DNA of 39,783 bases, taken from Bradyrhizobium manausense (lineage in GTDB: Bacteria > Pseudomonadota > Alphaproteobacteria > Rhizobiales > Xanthobacteraceae). Location: NCBI RefSeq assembly GCF_001440035.1, contig NZ_LJYG01000101.1, forward strand, positions 81,519 through 121,301. Reading direction: 5' to 3'. Numbering within the stretch: the first letter of the stretch is position 1; every line of letters starts with the position of its first letter. The translations under genes were made by a program, and so were the position numbers. A model generated the notes under the pieces. The model searched no databases, had not been told where the DNA came from, and saw only the letters and a list, made by a program, of their open reading frames with translations. This document shows, one piece after another, positions 15,594 to 23,420 of the stretch.

Positions 15594-16385
15594 ATGGCCA
15601 GACCTCGTGCGTTGCCAGTCGCAGCCTTGATCGCGGCATGCTTCACGTTGCCCACCGGCTCGATCGCGCAAGACCAGCCGCGTCCCGCAACGTCCTGCCC
15701 GGTTGACCATGATCAGCTTGCAGACATTCTCAAGAAGAGCGTCAAGCCCGGCGGAGGGCCGAGCAACGGCGGGCTTGACAACAACGAATGGGCGGCTGTG
15801 GTCAATCGCCAGGGGATCGTCTGCGCCATCGCCTATAGCGGCAGCAAGGTCGACGATCAGTGGCTCGGCAGCCGCGCGATCGCTGCCGAAAAGGCCAACA
15901 CCGCAAACGCTTTCAGCCTGAAGGACAAGGCTATGGCGACCGCCAATCTCTACGCGGGCGCCCAGCCCGGCGGATTCCTGTTCGGCGCCGCATTGAGCAG
16001 CCCGCCTTCCGCTGATGCGATCTATGCCGGCACGCCCGACGATTTCGGCACCAACCACGATCCGATGGTCGGAAAGGCCGTGGGCGGTGTGATCGTCTTC
16101 GGCGGCGGCCTTGCGCTCTATGACGACAAGGGCATCGCCGGCGCGCTGGGGGTCAGTGGCGACAGCTCCTGCGCGGACCACAATGTGGCCTGGCGCATAC
16201 GGCACTTGCTCAGTCTCGATCGCGTCCCGGCGGGCGTCAGCCCGAACATGAAGGACGCGATCATCTATGACATCGGGCCCGACGGCAAAAGTCCGTCGGG
16301 ATTCGGCCATCCCAAATGCAACGGCAAGGAAGACCAGATCGCGGTCGACCTGGGGGCGGGCGTCTCCGGGAACGTGGTGAGATAG
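15594..16385 (+). CDS. Secreted GlcG/HbpS-like heme-binding family protein
   Basis: Protein of 263 residues with a signal peptide ending near SIA-QD. The body carries the GlcG/HbpS (DUF336) pattern: a repeated Ala-rich AEKANTANAF helix, LFGAALSSPPS, FGGGLALYDDKGIAGALGVSG and SCADHNVAWRIR. Family members bind heme or modulate redox signals. They often sit next to PQQ dehydrogenase genes, as here, where xoxF starts 96 bases later. The ribosome site GGAGG lies 5 bases before the ATG. The exact ligand is not visible. Confidence 0.8.
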   Translation: MARPRALPVAALIAACFTLPTGSIAQDQPRPATSCPVDHDQLADILKKSVKPGGGPSNGGLDNNEWAAVVNRQGIVCAIAYSGSKVDDQWLGSRAIAAEKANTANAFSLKDKAMATANLYAGAQPGGFLFGAALSSPPSADAIYAGTPDDFGTNHDPMVGKAVGGVIVFGGGLALYDDKGIAGALGVSGDSSCADHNVAWRIRHLLSLDRVPAGVSPNMKDAIIYDIGPDGKSPSGFGHPKCNGKEDQIAVDLGAGVSGNVVR

Positions 16386-16393
16386 CGGCGCTA

Positions 16394-16418
16394 GGAACCA
16401 AGCAGACCCGCAACGTTT
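16394..16418 (+). promoter_or_regulatory. Possible EcfG-like site before xoxF
   Basis: GGAAC (16394-16398), 16 bases, GTTT (16415-16418). A CGTT is also present with a 15-base gap. The spacing is ambiguous, 63 bases before the start at 16482. Confidence 0.3.
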
Positions 16419-16481
16419 GTACATCCGCGAAACGGCCTGCAACGCGGCACGGCCTCATCAAATGCCGTGGAGTCTTCACCT

Positions 16482-18344
16482 ATGTTAATGCTTGGCGTCC
16501 GTCGGCGGTTGGGCGGAATGATTGGCGCGCTTTGCGCTTTCGGCGCATTGCTCTCCACCGCCTTCGCGCAAACTGCCTTCGCGCAAAGTGATCTGGCCGA
16601 CCGGATGAAAGACCCGGGTCAATGGCCAATGGCTGCTCGCGACTACGCCAATACGCGCTATAGCGACCTCGACCAGATCAACGCAAGCAATGCAACGCGC
16701 CTTCAGCTTTCCTGGACGTTCTCGATTGGTGCGGACCGTGGCCAGGAGGCGGCGCCGCTCGTCATCGACGGCACGATGTACGTGGTCGGTCCCTACGCCG
16801 GACCATATCCAAACCGCGTCTTCGCGCTCGACGCCACCACGGGTGAGCTGAAATGGTCCTACGCGCCGAAGCCTGAACCCGCCGCGGCAGGTGTCGCTTG
16901 CTGCGACGTGGTCAATCGGGGGCTCGCCTTCGACAACGGCAAGATCTTTCTCAACACGCTCGACAATCACTCGGTCGCGATCGATGCCAAGACGGGCAAG
17001 GAACTCTGGCACACGAAGCTCGGCGAGATCAACAAGGGCGAGACCATCACGATGGCGCCTGTCATCGTGAGAGGCAAGGTTCTCGTCGGCAACAGCGGCG
17101 GCGAAATGGGCGTGCGCGGCTGGGTCACCGCGCTCGACGAGAACACAGGCGCCATCGCCTGGCGCGCTTATACGACGGGTCCCGACAAGGACGTTTTGAT
17201 CGGCGACGACTTCAAGCCGTTCTACGACAACCTCAAGGGCAAGGATCTCGGCGTGAAGAGCTGGCCCGCCGATCGCTGGCAGATTGGCGGCGGCACGATG
17301 TGGGGATGGATCTCCTATGATCCCGAGCTCAACCTGATCTACTACGGCACTGCCAATCCCAGCCCCTGGAATGCAAACCAGCGCTCGGGCGACAATCTCT
17401 GGAGCACGACGATCTTCGCGCGCGATCCCGATACGGGCCGCGCCAAATGGGCCTATCAGGTCAATCCGCACGATCTTTTCGACCATGACGAGATCAACGA
17501 GAACGTGCTGGTCGATCTCCCGCTGAACGGGCAAACCCGTAAAGTTCTGATTCATCCCGGTCGCAACGGCTACATGTACGTCATCGATCGCGCCACCGGG
17601 GAAGTGATCTCGGCGGATGCCTATGAGTTCGTGAACAGCTACAAGGGCGTCGATCTGAAGACCGGCAAAATCATTCCCAACGAGGAAAAGACCCCGCTCG
17701 TCGGCAAGACCGTGGAAAACATCTGTCCGGCGGCCCCCGGCGCAAAGGATTGGCAGCCTACCGCGTGGTCGCCGCGGACCAGGCTGCTCTACGTACCGCA
17801 CCAGCACCTCTGCATGGATTTCAAGGCCTCACAGGTCGGCTATATCGCCGGCACGCCCTATGTGGGCGCCGATGTCGACATGTATGCCGGACCAGGCGGC
17901 TATCGCGGCGAGTTCATGGCGTGGGATCCGATCGCGCGGAAAAAAGCCTGGGAAATCCACGAGAAGCTGCCGGTCTGGAGCGGCACCCTCGTGACCGCCG
18001 GTGATGTCGCGTTCTACGGCACGATGGATCGCCTGTTCAAGGCGGTGGACGCCAAGGACGGAAAGGTGCTCTGGCAATTCCGCGCCGGCTCCGGATTCAT
18101 TGGGCAGCCGATTTCCTATCGCGGCTCGGACGGCCAGCAATATATCGCGATCCTGTCGGGCGTCGGCGGTTGGCCCGGTGTCGTCGCCAACGCCGAGGTC
18201 GATCAGCGCGTCCGCAACAGCGCGCTCGGTTTCACGGGCGCGACGCAAGATCTGCCGTTCTACACCGCGGGCGGCAGCGAGCTGCTGGTTTTCAAGCTGG
18301 GCGGCCCCAATGGTCAGGACAACGGCCATGCGCGTGCGCAGTAA
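16482..18344 (+). CDS. xoxF: PQQ-dependent methanol/alcohol dehydrogenase, lanthanide (XoxF) type
   Basis: Periplasmic quinoprotein of 620 residues. The signal peptide ends in a doubled TAFAQ. The propeller body carries repeated W-docking motifs (ALDATTGELKW, AIDAKTGKELW, ALDENTGAIAW). The adjacent-cysteine ring over PQQ is Cys140-Cys141; metal ligands are Glu208 (GGEMGVRGW) and Asn292 (TANPSPWN); the catalytic Asp334 is followed two residues later by Asp336 (FDHDEIN). That second Asp marks lanthanide-dependent enzymes, whereas calcium MxaF has Ala there. It should oxidise methanol or other primary alcohols and pass electrons to cytochrome c. ATG 16482 fits GGAG 9 bases upstream. xoxJ overlaps its 3' end. 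Confidence 0.93.
   Translation: MLMLGVRRRLGGMIGALCAFGALLSTAFAQTAFAQSDLADRMKDPGQWPMAARDYANTRYSDLDQINASNATRLQLSWTFSIGADRGQEAAPLVIDGTMYVVGPYAGPYPNRVFALDATTGELKWSYAPKPEPAAAGVACCDVVNRGLAFDNGKIFLNTLDNHSVAIDAKTGKELWHTKLGEINKGETITMAPVIVRGKVLVGNSGGEMGVRGWVTALDENTGAIAWRAYTTGPDKDVLIGDDFKPFYDNLKGKDLGVKSWPADRWQIGGGTMWGWISYDPELNLIYYGTANPSPWNANQRSGDNLWSTTIFARDPDTGRAKWAYQVNPHDLFDHDEINENVLVDLPLNGQTRKVLIHPGRNGYMYVIDRATGEVISADAYEFVNSYKGVDLKTGKIIPNEEKTPLVGKTVENICPAAPGAKDWQPTAWSPRTRLLYVPHQHLCMDFKASQVGYIAGTPYVGADVDMYAGPGGYRGEFMAWDPIARKKAWEIHEKLPVWSGTLVTAGDVAFYGTMDRLFKAVDAKDGKVLWQFRAGSGFIGQPISYRGSDGQQYIAILSGVGGWPGVVANAEVDQRVRNSALGFTGATQDLPFYTAGGSELLVFKLGGPNGQDNGHARAQ
16560..16589 (+). repeat. Tandem 15-bp duplication in the xoxF signal peptide
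   Basis: Two adjacent copies of gccttcgcgcaaact (16560-16574 and 16575-16589, one mismatch). They add five residues and create two possible signal peptidase sites. Confidence 0.8.
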
Positions 18345-19167
18345 TTGTATCGCCCTCACTTTTGGGGCTTTGATCGGGCTTGCCTCTCCCGCGATTGCCG
18401 CAGCGGATGGTGAGCTGCGCGTCTGCGCCGATCCGAACAATCTGCCGTTTTCCAACCAAGCCGAAGCCGGTTTCGAGAACAAAGTCGCGACGATGCTCGC
18501 GCAGTTCCTCGGACGGCAGGTCAGCTACACCTGGTGGGCGCAGCGACGCGGATTCATCCGCAACACGCTGAAGGCCGCGAAGTGCGACGTCGTGATGGGC
18601 GTACCCGCCGGCTACGATCTCGTGGAGACCACCAGGCCGTACTATCGCTCCACCTACGTGTTCGTCACCCGACAGGACAAGCACCTCGATCTATCCTCTC
18701 TGCTCGATCCTCGCCTTCATCACCTTGTCATCGGCGTCCATCTCGTCGGTGACGACGGCAACAATCCGCCGCCGGCCGAAGCTCTCGGTGAGCAAGGCAT
18801 CGTGGACAATGTCCGGGGATACTCGATCTATGGAGATTATCGGGAAGCCGATCCGCCCGCACGGCTGATCGAGGCCGTCGCGCACGGCGACATCGACGTC
18901 GCCGCGGCCTGGGGACCGCTGGGCGGCTACTTCGCTCGGCATTCCGCCGTGCCCCTGACGGTCACAGCGGTGCAGGATGGCGAGCGCTTCGCACCCCAGC
19001 AATTCCAGTTCGCGATCTCGATGGGCGTACGCAAGGGCGACCACGCTCTGCGCGATCAATTGGATGAATTCATCGACGAGCACCAATCCGACATCGCCTC
19101 GCTGCTGCGCAGCTACGGCGTGCCCCTGGTTGAGCGCCCCGCAACCGCTTCCGGAGGACATGAGTGA
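18328..19167 (+). CDS. xoxJ: XoxJ-like periplasmic substrate-binding protein
   Basis: Protein of 279 residues with a signal peptide ending IAAADGE and a type II periplasmic binding fold: LRVCADPNNLPFSN at the start, FENKVATMLAQFLG, the CDVVMGVPAGYD hinge segment, RPYYRSTYVFV, and an IDVAAAWGPLGGYFA core. This matches the quinoprotein-associated binding proteins MoxJ/XoxJ, thought to help assemble or activate the dehydrogenase. ATG 18328 overlaps the end of xoxF by 17 bases. It is the second gene of xoxFJG. Confidence 0.88.
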   Translation: MRVRSNCIALTFGALIGLASPAIAAADGELRVCADPNNLPFSNQAEAGFENKVATMLAQFLGRQVSYTWWAQRRGFIRNTLKAAKCDVVMGVPAGYDLVETTRPYYRSTYVFVTRQDKHLDLSSLLDPRLHHLVIGVHLVGDDGNNPPPAEALGEQGIVDNVRGYSIYGDYREADPPARLIEAVAHGDIDVAAAWGPLGGYFARHSAVPLTVTAVQDGERFAPQQFQFAISMGVRKGDHALRDQLDEFIDEHQSDIASLLRSYGVPLVERPATASGGHE

Positions 19168-19787
19168 TGCGTGCGACTGCCATGTCTCTATTGCTGCTGA
19201 TCGCCGTGAACCATTCCGTTCACGCCCAGCAAAGCCTGCCGCAATCGCAGGAGGCACAGATGCCGACGCTGTCCCCGCGCCCGAACTTCGGCGGCAGCGT
19301 CGGCAACGGCCGGCCCGGCGTGTTCATGCAGGTTCCGGTCAGTCATCTGCATCCGGGTGCGCAGCCAGATCCACCTGAGATCAAGAACCCCTCGCAAGGC
19401 GATCCGAATGCGGAGCAGCGCGGGATGACGTACTTCATCAATTTCAATTGCAGCGGCTGCCATGCCTCCAATGGCGGCGGCGGCATGGGCCCGGCGCTGA
19501 GCAACAGCACGTTCACGTATGGCTCGCAGCCTGAAAACATCTACCTCTCGATCTACCAGGGCCGGCCGAACGGAATGCCGGCCTGGGGCGGCGTGCTGCC
19601 CGACAGCGTGATCTGGGATCTCGTGACCTACATCGGGAAGATCAGTAACGAGCCGAGCCATCAGTGGGGCCGCACCCTCTCGGCAAACCCGCTCTCACCC
19701 GAAGTCGAGCAGGTCCCAAGCGAGCAGGTCTCGACGACCGATCCCTGGTCAGCAACCAAGACTTTCAGTTTCGGCCAGAAGCCCTGA
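19167..19787 (+). CDS. xoxG: Periplasmic c-type cytochrome, XoxG position
   Basis: Protein of 206 residues with a signal peptide ending VHAQQ, a long Pro-rich lead segment, and one heme motif C95-SGC-H99 in FNCSGCH. NGMPAWGG offers a Met ligand. After the heme domain a tail of about 40 residues is polar and Ser/Pro-rich. In xoxFJG operons the third gene is the cytochrome that takes electrons from XoxF, so that role is inferred here. GGAGG lies 9 bases before ATG 19167, and the start overlaps the xoxJ stop. Confidence 0.82.
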   Translation: MRATAMSLLLLIAVNHSVHAQQSLPQSQEAQMPTLSPRPNFGGSVGNGRPGVFMQVPVSHLHPGAQPDPPEIKNPSQGDPNAEQRGMTYFINFNCSGCHASNGGGGMGPALSNSTFTYGSQPENIYLSIYQGRPNGMPAWGGVLPDSVIWDLVTYIGKISNEPSHQWGRTLSANPLSPEVEQVPSEQVSTTDPWSATKTFSFGQKP

Positions 19788-19799
19788 TCGGAGTATCGA

Positions 19800-20180
19800 A
19801 TGGGCGATCATCTTGCCGCACGGTTGCTGATCACCTCGCTGATGGGGATGGCGATGATCGGCGGCGGCGACGCCAAAGCTGCGGGCCCTGACAATTTCAA
19901 CGGCGATGCGCGCCGGGGCGCCGACCTCGTCAAGAACTATCATTGCGGCGGCTGTCACGACATTCCCGGCGTTGCCGGAGCGGACGGGAACGTTGGGCCA
20001 CCTTTGCATCGGATCGGCACGCGGACCTATATCGCCGGCTACATCCAGAACTCACCGGACAATATGGCGGCCTGGATCGAGGATCCGCAGCGGGCCTTGC
20101 CAGGCAACGCCATGCCAAGCATGGGCATCTCGCAGAAGGACGCACGCGACATTGCGGCGTTTCTCGCTACGCTTAAGTAG
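19800..20180 (+). CDS. Small periplasmic class I cytochrome c
   Basis: Protein of 126 residues with a signal peptide ending near AKAAGPD, heme motif C49-GGC-H53 (HCGGCHDIPG) and an axial Met in GNAMPSMG (Met105 or Met108), followed by the usual C-terminal helix DARDIAAFLATL. It starts 12 bases after xoxG with GGAG ahead. It could shuttle electrons between the XoxG-like protein and the CuA/cytochrome domain of the nearby caa3 oxidase (inference from order). Its stop overlaps the convergent next gene by 8 bases. Confidence 0.88.
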   Translation: MGDHLAARLLITSLMGMAMIGGGDAKAAGPDNFNGDARRGADLVKNYHCGGCHDIPGVAGADGNVGPPLHRIGTRTYIAGYIQNSPDNMAAWIEDPQRALPGNAMPSMGISQKDARDIAAFLATLK

Positions 20181-21972
20181 GATGTGCGGGCCTATGAGAT
20201 CGGCGATGAGATTGCCCGCGGGTCTTCATATGACGCCGAGGCGGTCGGGCGGCAGCCGATGCGATCAATACCAGGCACGCGGCAATACCAAGCACCGCCA
20301 GACCCTTGCCGATCGCGCCCGCCGGCGGAAGCTGCTTGCGAGCCAGCCAGCCACCATCGACCGAGACGCCAAGCGGACTGGCGTCGATGATGCTCCCTTC
20401 TGTGACCGGCGCCCGTCGCGCCCGCGACAGCAGAAATCGGAACGCCGTTCCCAGCGTGTCTTCTGTCCATTTCGGGGCGAGAGCGAATGCCAGTTGACCG
20501 GCGCGCGCGGGCCACCCGACGGCCACTTCATTGCGAGGCTTGCGGACGAGGTTCAGAAAGGTCTGGGCAACATCTTCGGACTGGTACAGCAGCGGACCGG
20601 GATCGAGCTTCTTCCCGGACATGTTGGCGCCATGGACAAAGCCCGGGGTATCCACCATCGCCGGGAAAACGCCGCAGACGTGGATATGCGGATAGCCGCC
20701 GAGTTCCTGGCGCAGGCTCGCCGTAAACCCGCGCAGCCCGAACTTGCTGGCCGTATAGGCAGCCGCGAACGGTGTCGGCGCCCAACCTCCCAAAGAGATG
20801 TTATTGATCAGGATACCTCGCTTCTGACGCAAAAAGAACGGAAGCACCGCGAAGGCGCCGTGCATCGTGCCCAGGAGATTGACCTCGATCGTTCGACGAT
20901 GAAGGGCAAGATCCGCGTTTTGGTAGGCGCCGAACACGCCGGTTCCGGCATTGTTGATCCAGACGTCGATACCTCCGAACGCTGCTTCGGTTTGCATGGC
21001 AAGCCTCTGCACCGCATCGGGATCCGTGACGTCGGTCGGGACTGCCAGGGCACGGCCGCCGACCGCCTCGCACTCCGCCGCAAGATTGGTCAGGATCTCG
21101 CCACGGCGCGCGGCAAGAGCCAAGCTCGCGCCTTGCCGCGCGAATGCCAACGCCGCAGCACGACCAATTCCGCTGGATGCACCGGTTATGACGACGCGGG
21201 TGCCGGACATGGACTGTGAGGTCAGGCCCGGCGTACGGCTCGGAAGCAGCCATCGCAACGAGCGACGAAGACGCTCGGCTGCGTCGGAATCGAACCAGTC
21301 TCCATGGGCAAAAATCACCCGCTCAGGACCCAGGCTGACGAGCCGCTCTGCCGCAGCCTGCACGGCGCGGCCGCCCAGATGCAACAGCAGCCGCAGATAG
21401 ATGGGCGCCTTGCCGTCCGGCTTGGCGATCCCAAGCAGACTTGCGGCGGCCTGAGCTGGTCCCGAAAGATGGTCTGCATCGAGATTCTGCACGAGATCCG
21501 TCAGGATCAATGTGCGGCTGCGCTTGTCGAATAGCTCCACTTCCGAAAACATCGGGGCATTTATGAAAACCGCCTGGAGCTCGCCTGCCCACTCTTGCGG
21601 AGTGATGTCGCCGAGCTCGCGATCGATATGAAGACCGGCCTGTCTGACCTGTTTCCGGCCGGCGAGCCCCCGCACTGCAAAGGTCAGCGCCCGCGGACAC
21701 TGTGTTTGCCAATCGGGCAAAAACATCCAATGCGCGACATTTGGCGCGAGCAGATACTTGATTGATCCCACGCGCTCGAGTTCGGTGCGCAAGGCCGGCG
21801 AATATCGCACTGGTGAATGCAGCACCAGATCCCCGTTCGACAACCGAATGACAGTCATGCGGACGGGCAGAGGCAAACCCGCCGTGCTGATCGGCTTGTC
21901 GTCTGCAACCCAGATATCGTCCGTTACCCTGGTTATACGGGCGAGCGAGAAGGCAGGATCAGAATTGTTCAT
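20173..21972 (-). CDS. DUF4336 domain fused to a short-chain dehydrogenase
   Basis: Protein of 599 residues in three parts. Residues about 11-245 match DUF4336, a metallo-beta-lactamase-like domain of unknown activity (MTVIRLSNGDLVLHSPV, KYLLAPNVAHW, TLILTDLVQN, VIFAHGDW). Residues about 258-500 are an SDR with TGASSGIG at 263-270, NNAG at 340-343, Ser393, Tyr406 and Lys410. The last 100 residues hold one hydrophobic helix (LAVLGIAACLVLIASAAA) and a basic tail. Only about ten residues join the two domains, and Met255 could give an internal start for the SDR. GGAAG precedes ATG 21972. Substrates are unknown. Confidence 0.88.
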   Translation of the reverse strand: MNNSDPAFSLARITRVTDDIWVADDKPISTAGLPLPVRMTVIRLSNGDLVLHSPVRYSPALRTELERVGSIKYLLAPNVAHWMFLPDWQTQCPRALTFAVRGLAGRKQVRQAGLHIDRELGDITPQEWAGELQAVFINAPMFSEVELFDKRSRTLILTDLVQNLDADHLSGPAQAAASLLGIAKPDGKAPIYLRLLLHLGGRAVQAAAERLVSLGPERVIFAHGDWFDSDAAERLRRSLRWLLPSRTPGLTSQSMSGTRVVITGASSGIGRAAALAFARQGASLALAARRGEILTNLAAECEAVGGRALAVPTDVTDPDAVQRLAMQTEAAFGGIDVWINNAGTGVFGAYQNADLALHRRTIEVNLLGTMHGAFAVLPFFLRQKRGILINNISLGGWAPTPFAAAYTASKFGLRGFTASLRQELGGYPHIHVCGVFPAMVDTPGFVHGANMSGKKLDPGPLLYQSEDVAQTFLNLVRKPRNEVAVGWPARAGQLAFALAPKWTEDTLGTAFRFLLSRARRAPVTEGSIIDASPLGVSVDGGWLARKQLPPAGAIGKGLAVLGIAACLVLIASAAARPPRRHMKTRGQSHRRSHRPAHPT

Positions 21973-22038
21973 GAGCGTCTTCCGATGAGCCCTTGCTCAA
22001 ATCGCGGACATGACGCTCGTTCCTGAACCGCTGCGGTA

Positions 22039-22063
22039 GGAACTAAAATCCACCTGTTCGATT
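22039..22063 (+). promoter_or_regulatory. Possible EcfG-like site before a 39-residue ORF
   Basis: GGAAC (22039-22043), 16 bases, GATT (22060-22063), 19 bases before the ATG at 22083. Exact -35 and partial -10. Confidence 0.3.
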
Positions 22064-22082
22064 GCCAAGCGTCATCTGGACC

Positions 22083-22202
22083 ATGTCCATGCGAAACGTC
22101 CAAAAACCAATTCGTCGGCGGCGGATATCCGCTGGAAGCTTTTTGTTCGGCGTCTTCATCATTCTGGTCGTCGCCAATCTTGTCCAACGCTCGACTTCGT
22201 GA
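22083..22202 (+). CDS. 39-residue putative membrane peptide
   Basis: Short frame starting MSMRNVQKPIRRRR with a strongly basic N-terminus, then one hydrophobic helix (FLFGVFIILVVANLV) and a short QRSTS end. The positive-inside layout is that of a small inner-membrane protein. An EcfG-like site is placed upstream, but the ribosome site is weak (TGGA). It lies between two minus-strand genes and ends 5 bases before the CDF gene stop. Confidence 0.4.
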   Translation: MSMRNVQKPIRRRRISAGSFLFGVFIILVVANLVQRSTS

Positions 22203-22207
22203 TGTCC

Positions 22208-23125
22208 TCATTCGCGGTGGCTCATTCCTAACCGCTCTGCGCGAACATGACGATATCTCGTATGGGTCTGAGGCTTGATGAAGATCGCGGCAACTTCCGG
22301 ATGGTGCTTTCGAATGTCGTGTTCGATCGCAACAACCAGCTGCTCTATTTCGTCCGCCCTCTTGTCATCTGCGAACTCGATACTGAGGGCTGCGACGATC
22401 TCCGTCGGCGAGAGCTGCACCGTGAGCAAGCCGTTGGCCCGAAGCACGCCGGGAGACCGCCGGGCCAGATCAACGACCGATCGTGCAAGTTCCGGATCTG
22501 CCGGCTCCCCGATCAGAAGGCTCTTGCTCTCGCGCGCGAGTGCAATTGACGTGATTCCGAGAAGAATCCCGATCAGAACGGAGCCAACCCCATCCCACGC
22601 CGGCTGATTGAACATAACGGCTGCGACCGTGGCCGCAGCGGCGATGACGATTCCGATCAAGGCTGCGCTATCCTCCAACAGCACCATGAACGCCGGCGGA
22701 TCCTTGCTGCGGACAAACGCATTGTAATAGCCGAACTTCCTGCCGTCGGCCCGGACCCGACGCCATGCGATCAGCCAGGACACGCCCTCAAATATAAAGG
22801 ACAGCCCAAGGACGACGTAGCTGACGACGGGATCGTCGATCGGCCGAGGCCGCAGGACGTGCATGACGCCTTGATAGAACGACACACCTGACCCGAGCGC
22901 GAAGATCAGTAGCGCAACGATGAAGCTCCAGAAATAGAGCTCTCGCCCGTGACCGAGCGGATGCGCCTCGTTGGCCGGCCGATCGGCACGACGATAACCG
23001 TAAAGCAGCAAGCCTTCATTGGAGGTGTCGACAACCGAATGAACAGCCTCGCTGGTCATCGCCGAACTCCCCGTCCATACCGCCGCGCCGATTTTGGTCA
23101 GGGCGACCAGCACGTTGCCGATCAA
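22208..23125 (-). CDS. Cation diffusion facilitator family transporter
   Basis: Metal/proton antiporter-like protein, 305 residues from TTG 23125, with about six helices. Family marks are the metal site HSVVDTSNEG in helix 2, HPLGHGRELYFW in the loop, LLEDSAALIG in helix 5, and a cytoplasmic C-terminal domain ending with VAAIFIKPQTHTRY. Likely substrates are divalent cations such as zinc, iron or manganese; the sequence does not decide. The frame stays open upstream of TTG 23125 with plausible family sequence (STKITVYAALIGN), but the only start-like codon with a good ribosome site is ATA at 23182. The true N-terminus is probably about 19 residues longer. Confidence 0.85.
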   Translation of the reverse strand: MIGNVLVALTKIGAAVWTGSSAMTSEAVHSVVDTSNEGLLLYGYRRADRPANEAHPLGHGRELYFWSFIVALLIFALGSGVSFYQGVMHVLRPRPIDDPVVSYVVLGLSFIFEGVSWLIAWRRVRADGRKFGYYNAFVRSKDPPAFMVLLEDSAALIGIVIAAAATVAAVMFNQPAWDGVGSVLIGILLGITSIALARESKSLLIGEPADPELARSVVDLARRSPGVLRANGLLTVQLSPTEIVAALSIEFADDKRADEIEQLVVAIEHDIRKHHPEVAAIFIKPQTHTRYRHVRAERLGMSHRE

Positions 23126-23262
23126 CGCCGCGTAGACGGTGATCTTTGTCGAGGATTTAGCCTGTTCTCTCGCGTCGCTTATGGCTGGCCGCCTCTCTGG
23201 TCACGCTCGAACGGCTTGCTAACCCACATCGGCCTGCCCTGGGGCCTGTGCTGATGACGCCC

Positions 23263-23287
23263 AATCATCGTCTCGCCGACTGGTTCC
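23263..23287 (-). promoter_or_regulatory. Possible EcfG-like site of the CDF transporter
   Basis: Minus-strand GGAAC (23287-23283), 16 bases, GATT (23266-23263), 80 bases before 23182. Exact -35 and partial -10. Confidence 0.3.
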
Positions 23288-23420
23288 TATTGGCGAATTC
23301 GCGGAGAAACGATCAGTTACGACAGCATTAGCAACCTTCGTTCCCTCCAAGACTTAGATGTCAGCCGGTTGGCCGGAGAAGGAACATCGGCAGGAGTTCT
23401 GAGCCGAGGGTATGTGAGCC

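Noticed and set aside
16485..17807. 440-aa minus-strand frame opposite xoxF
   Set aside because: Antisense shadow of a well-supported PQQ dehydrogenase.
19906..21219. 437-aa plus-strand frame across the cytochrome c and the SDR fusion
   Set aside because: It overlaps two genes with clear motifs in other frames; its composition is Arg/Pro-rich noise.
21969..22211. 80-aa minus-strand frame between the SDR fusion and the CDF gene
   Set aside because: Low-complexity polar sequence without a ribosome site. The opposite strand has a more credible basic-plus-helix small protein.
23381..23403. GGAAC before the GH13 gene as an EcfG promoter
   Set aside because: No TT follows at the required spacing of 18-19 bases.
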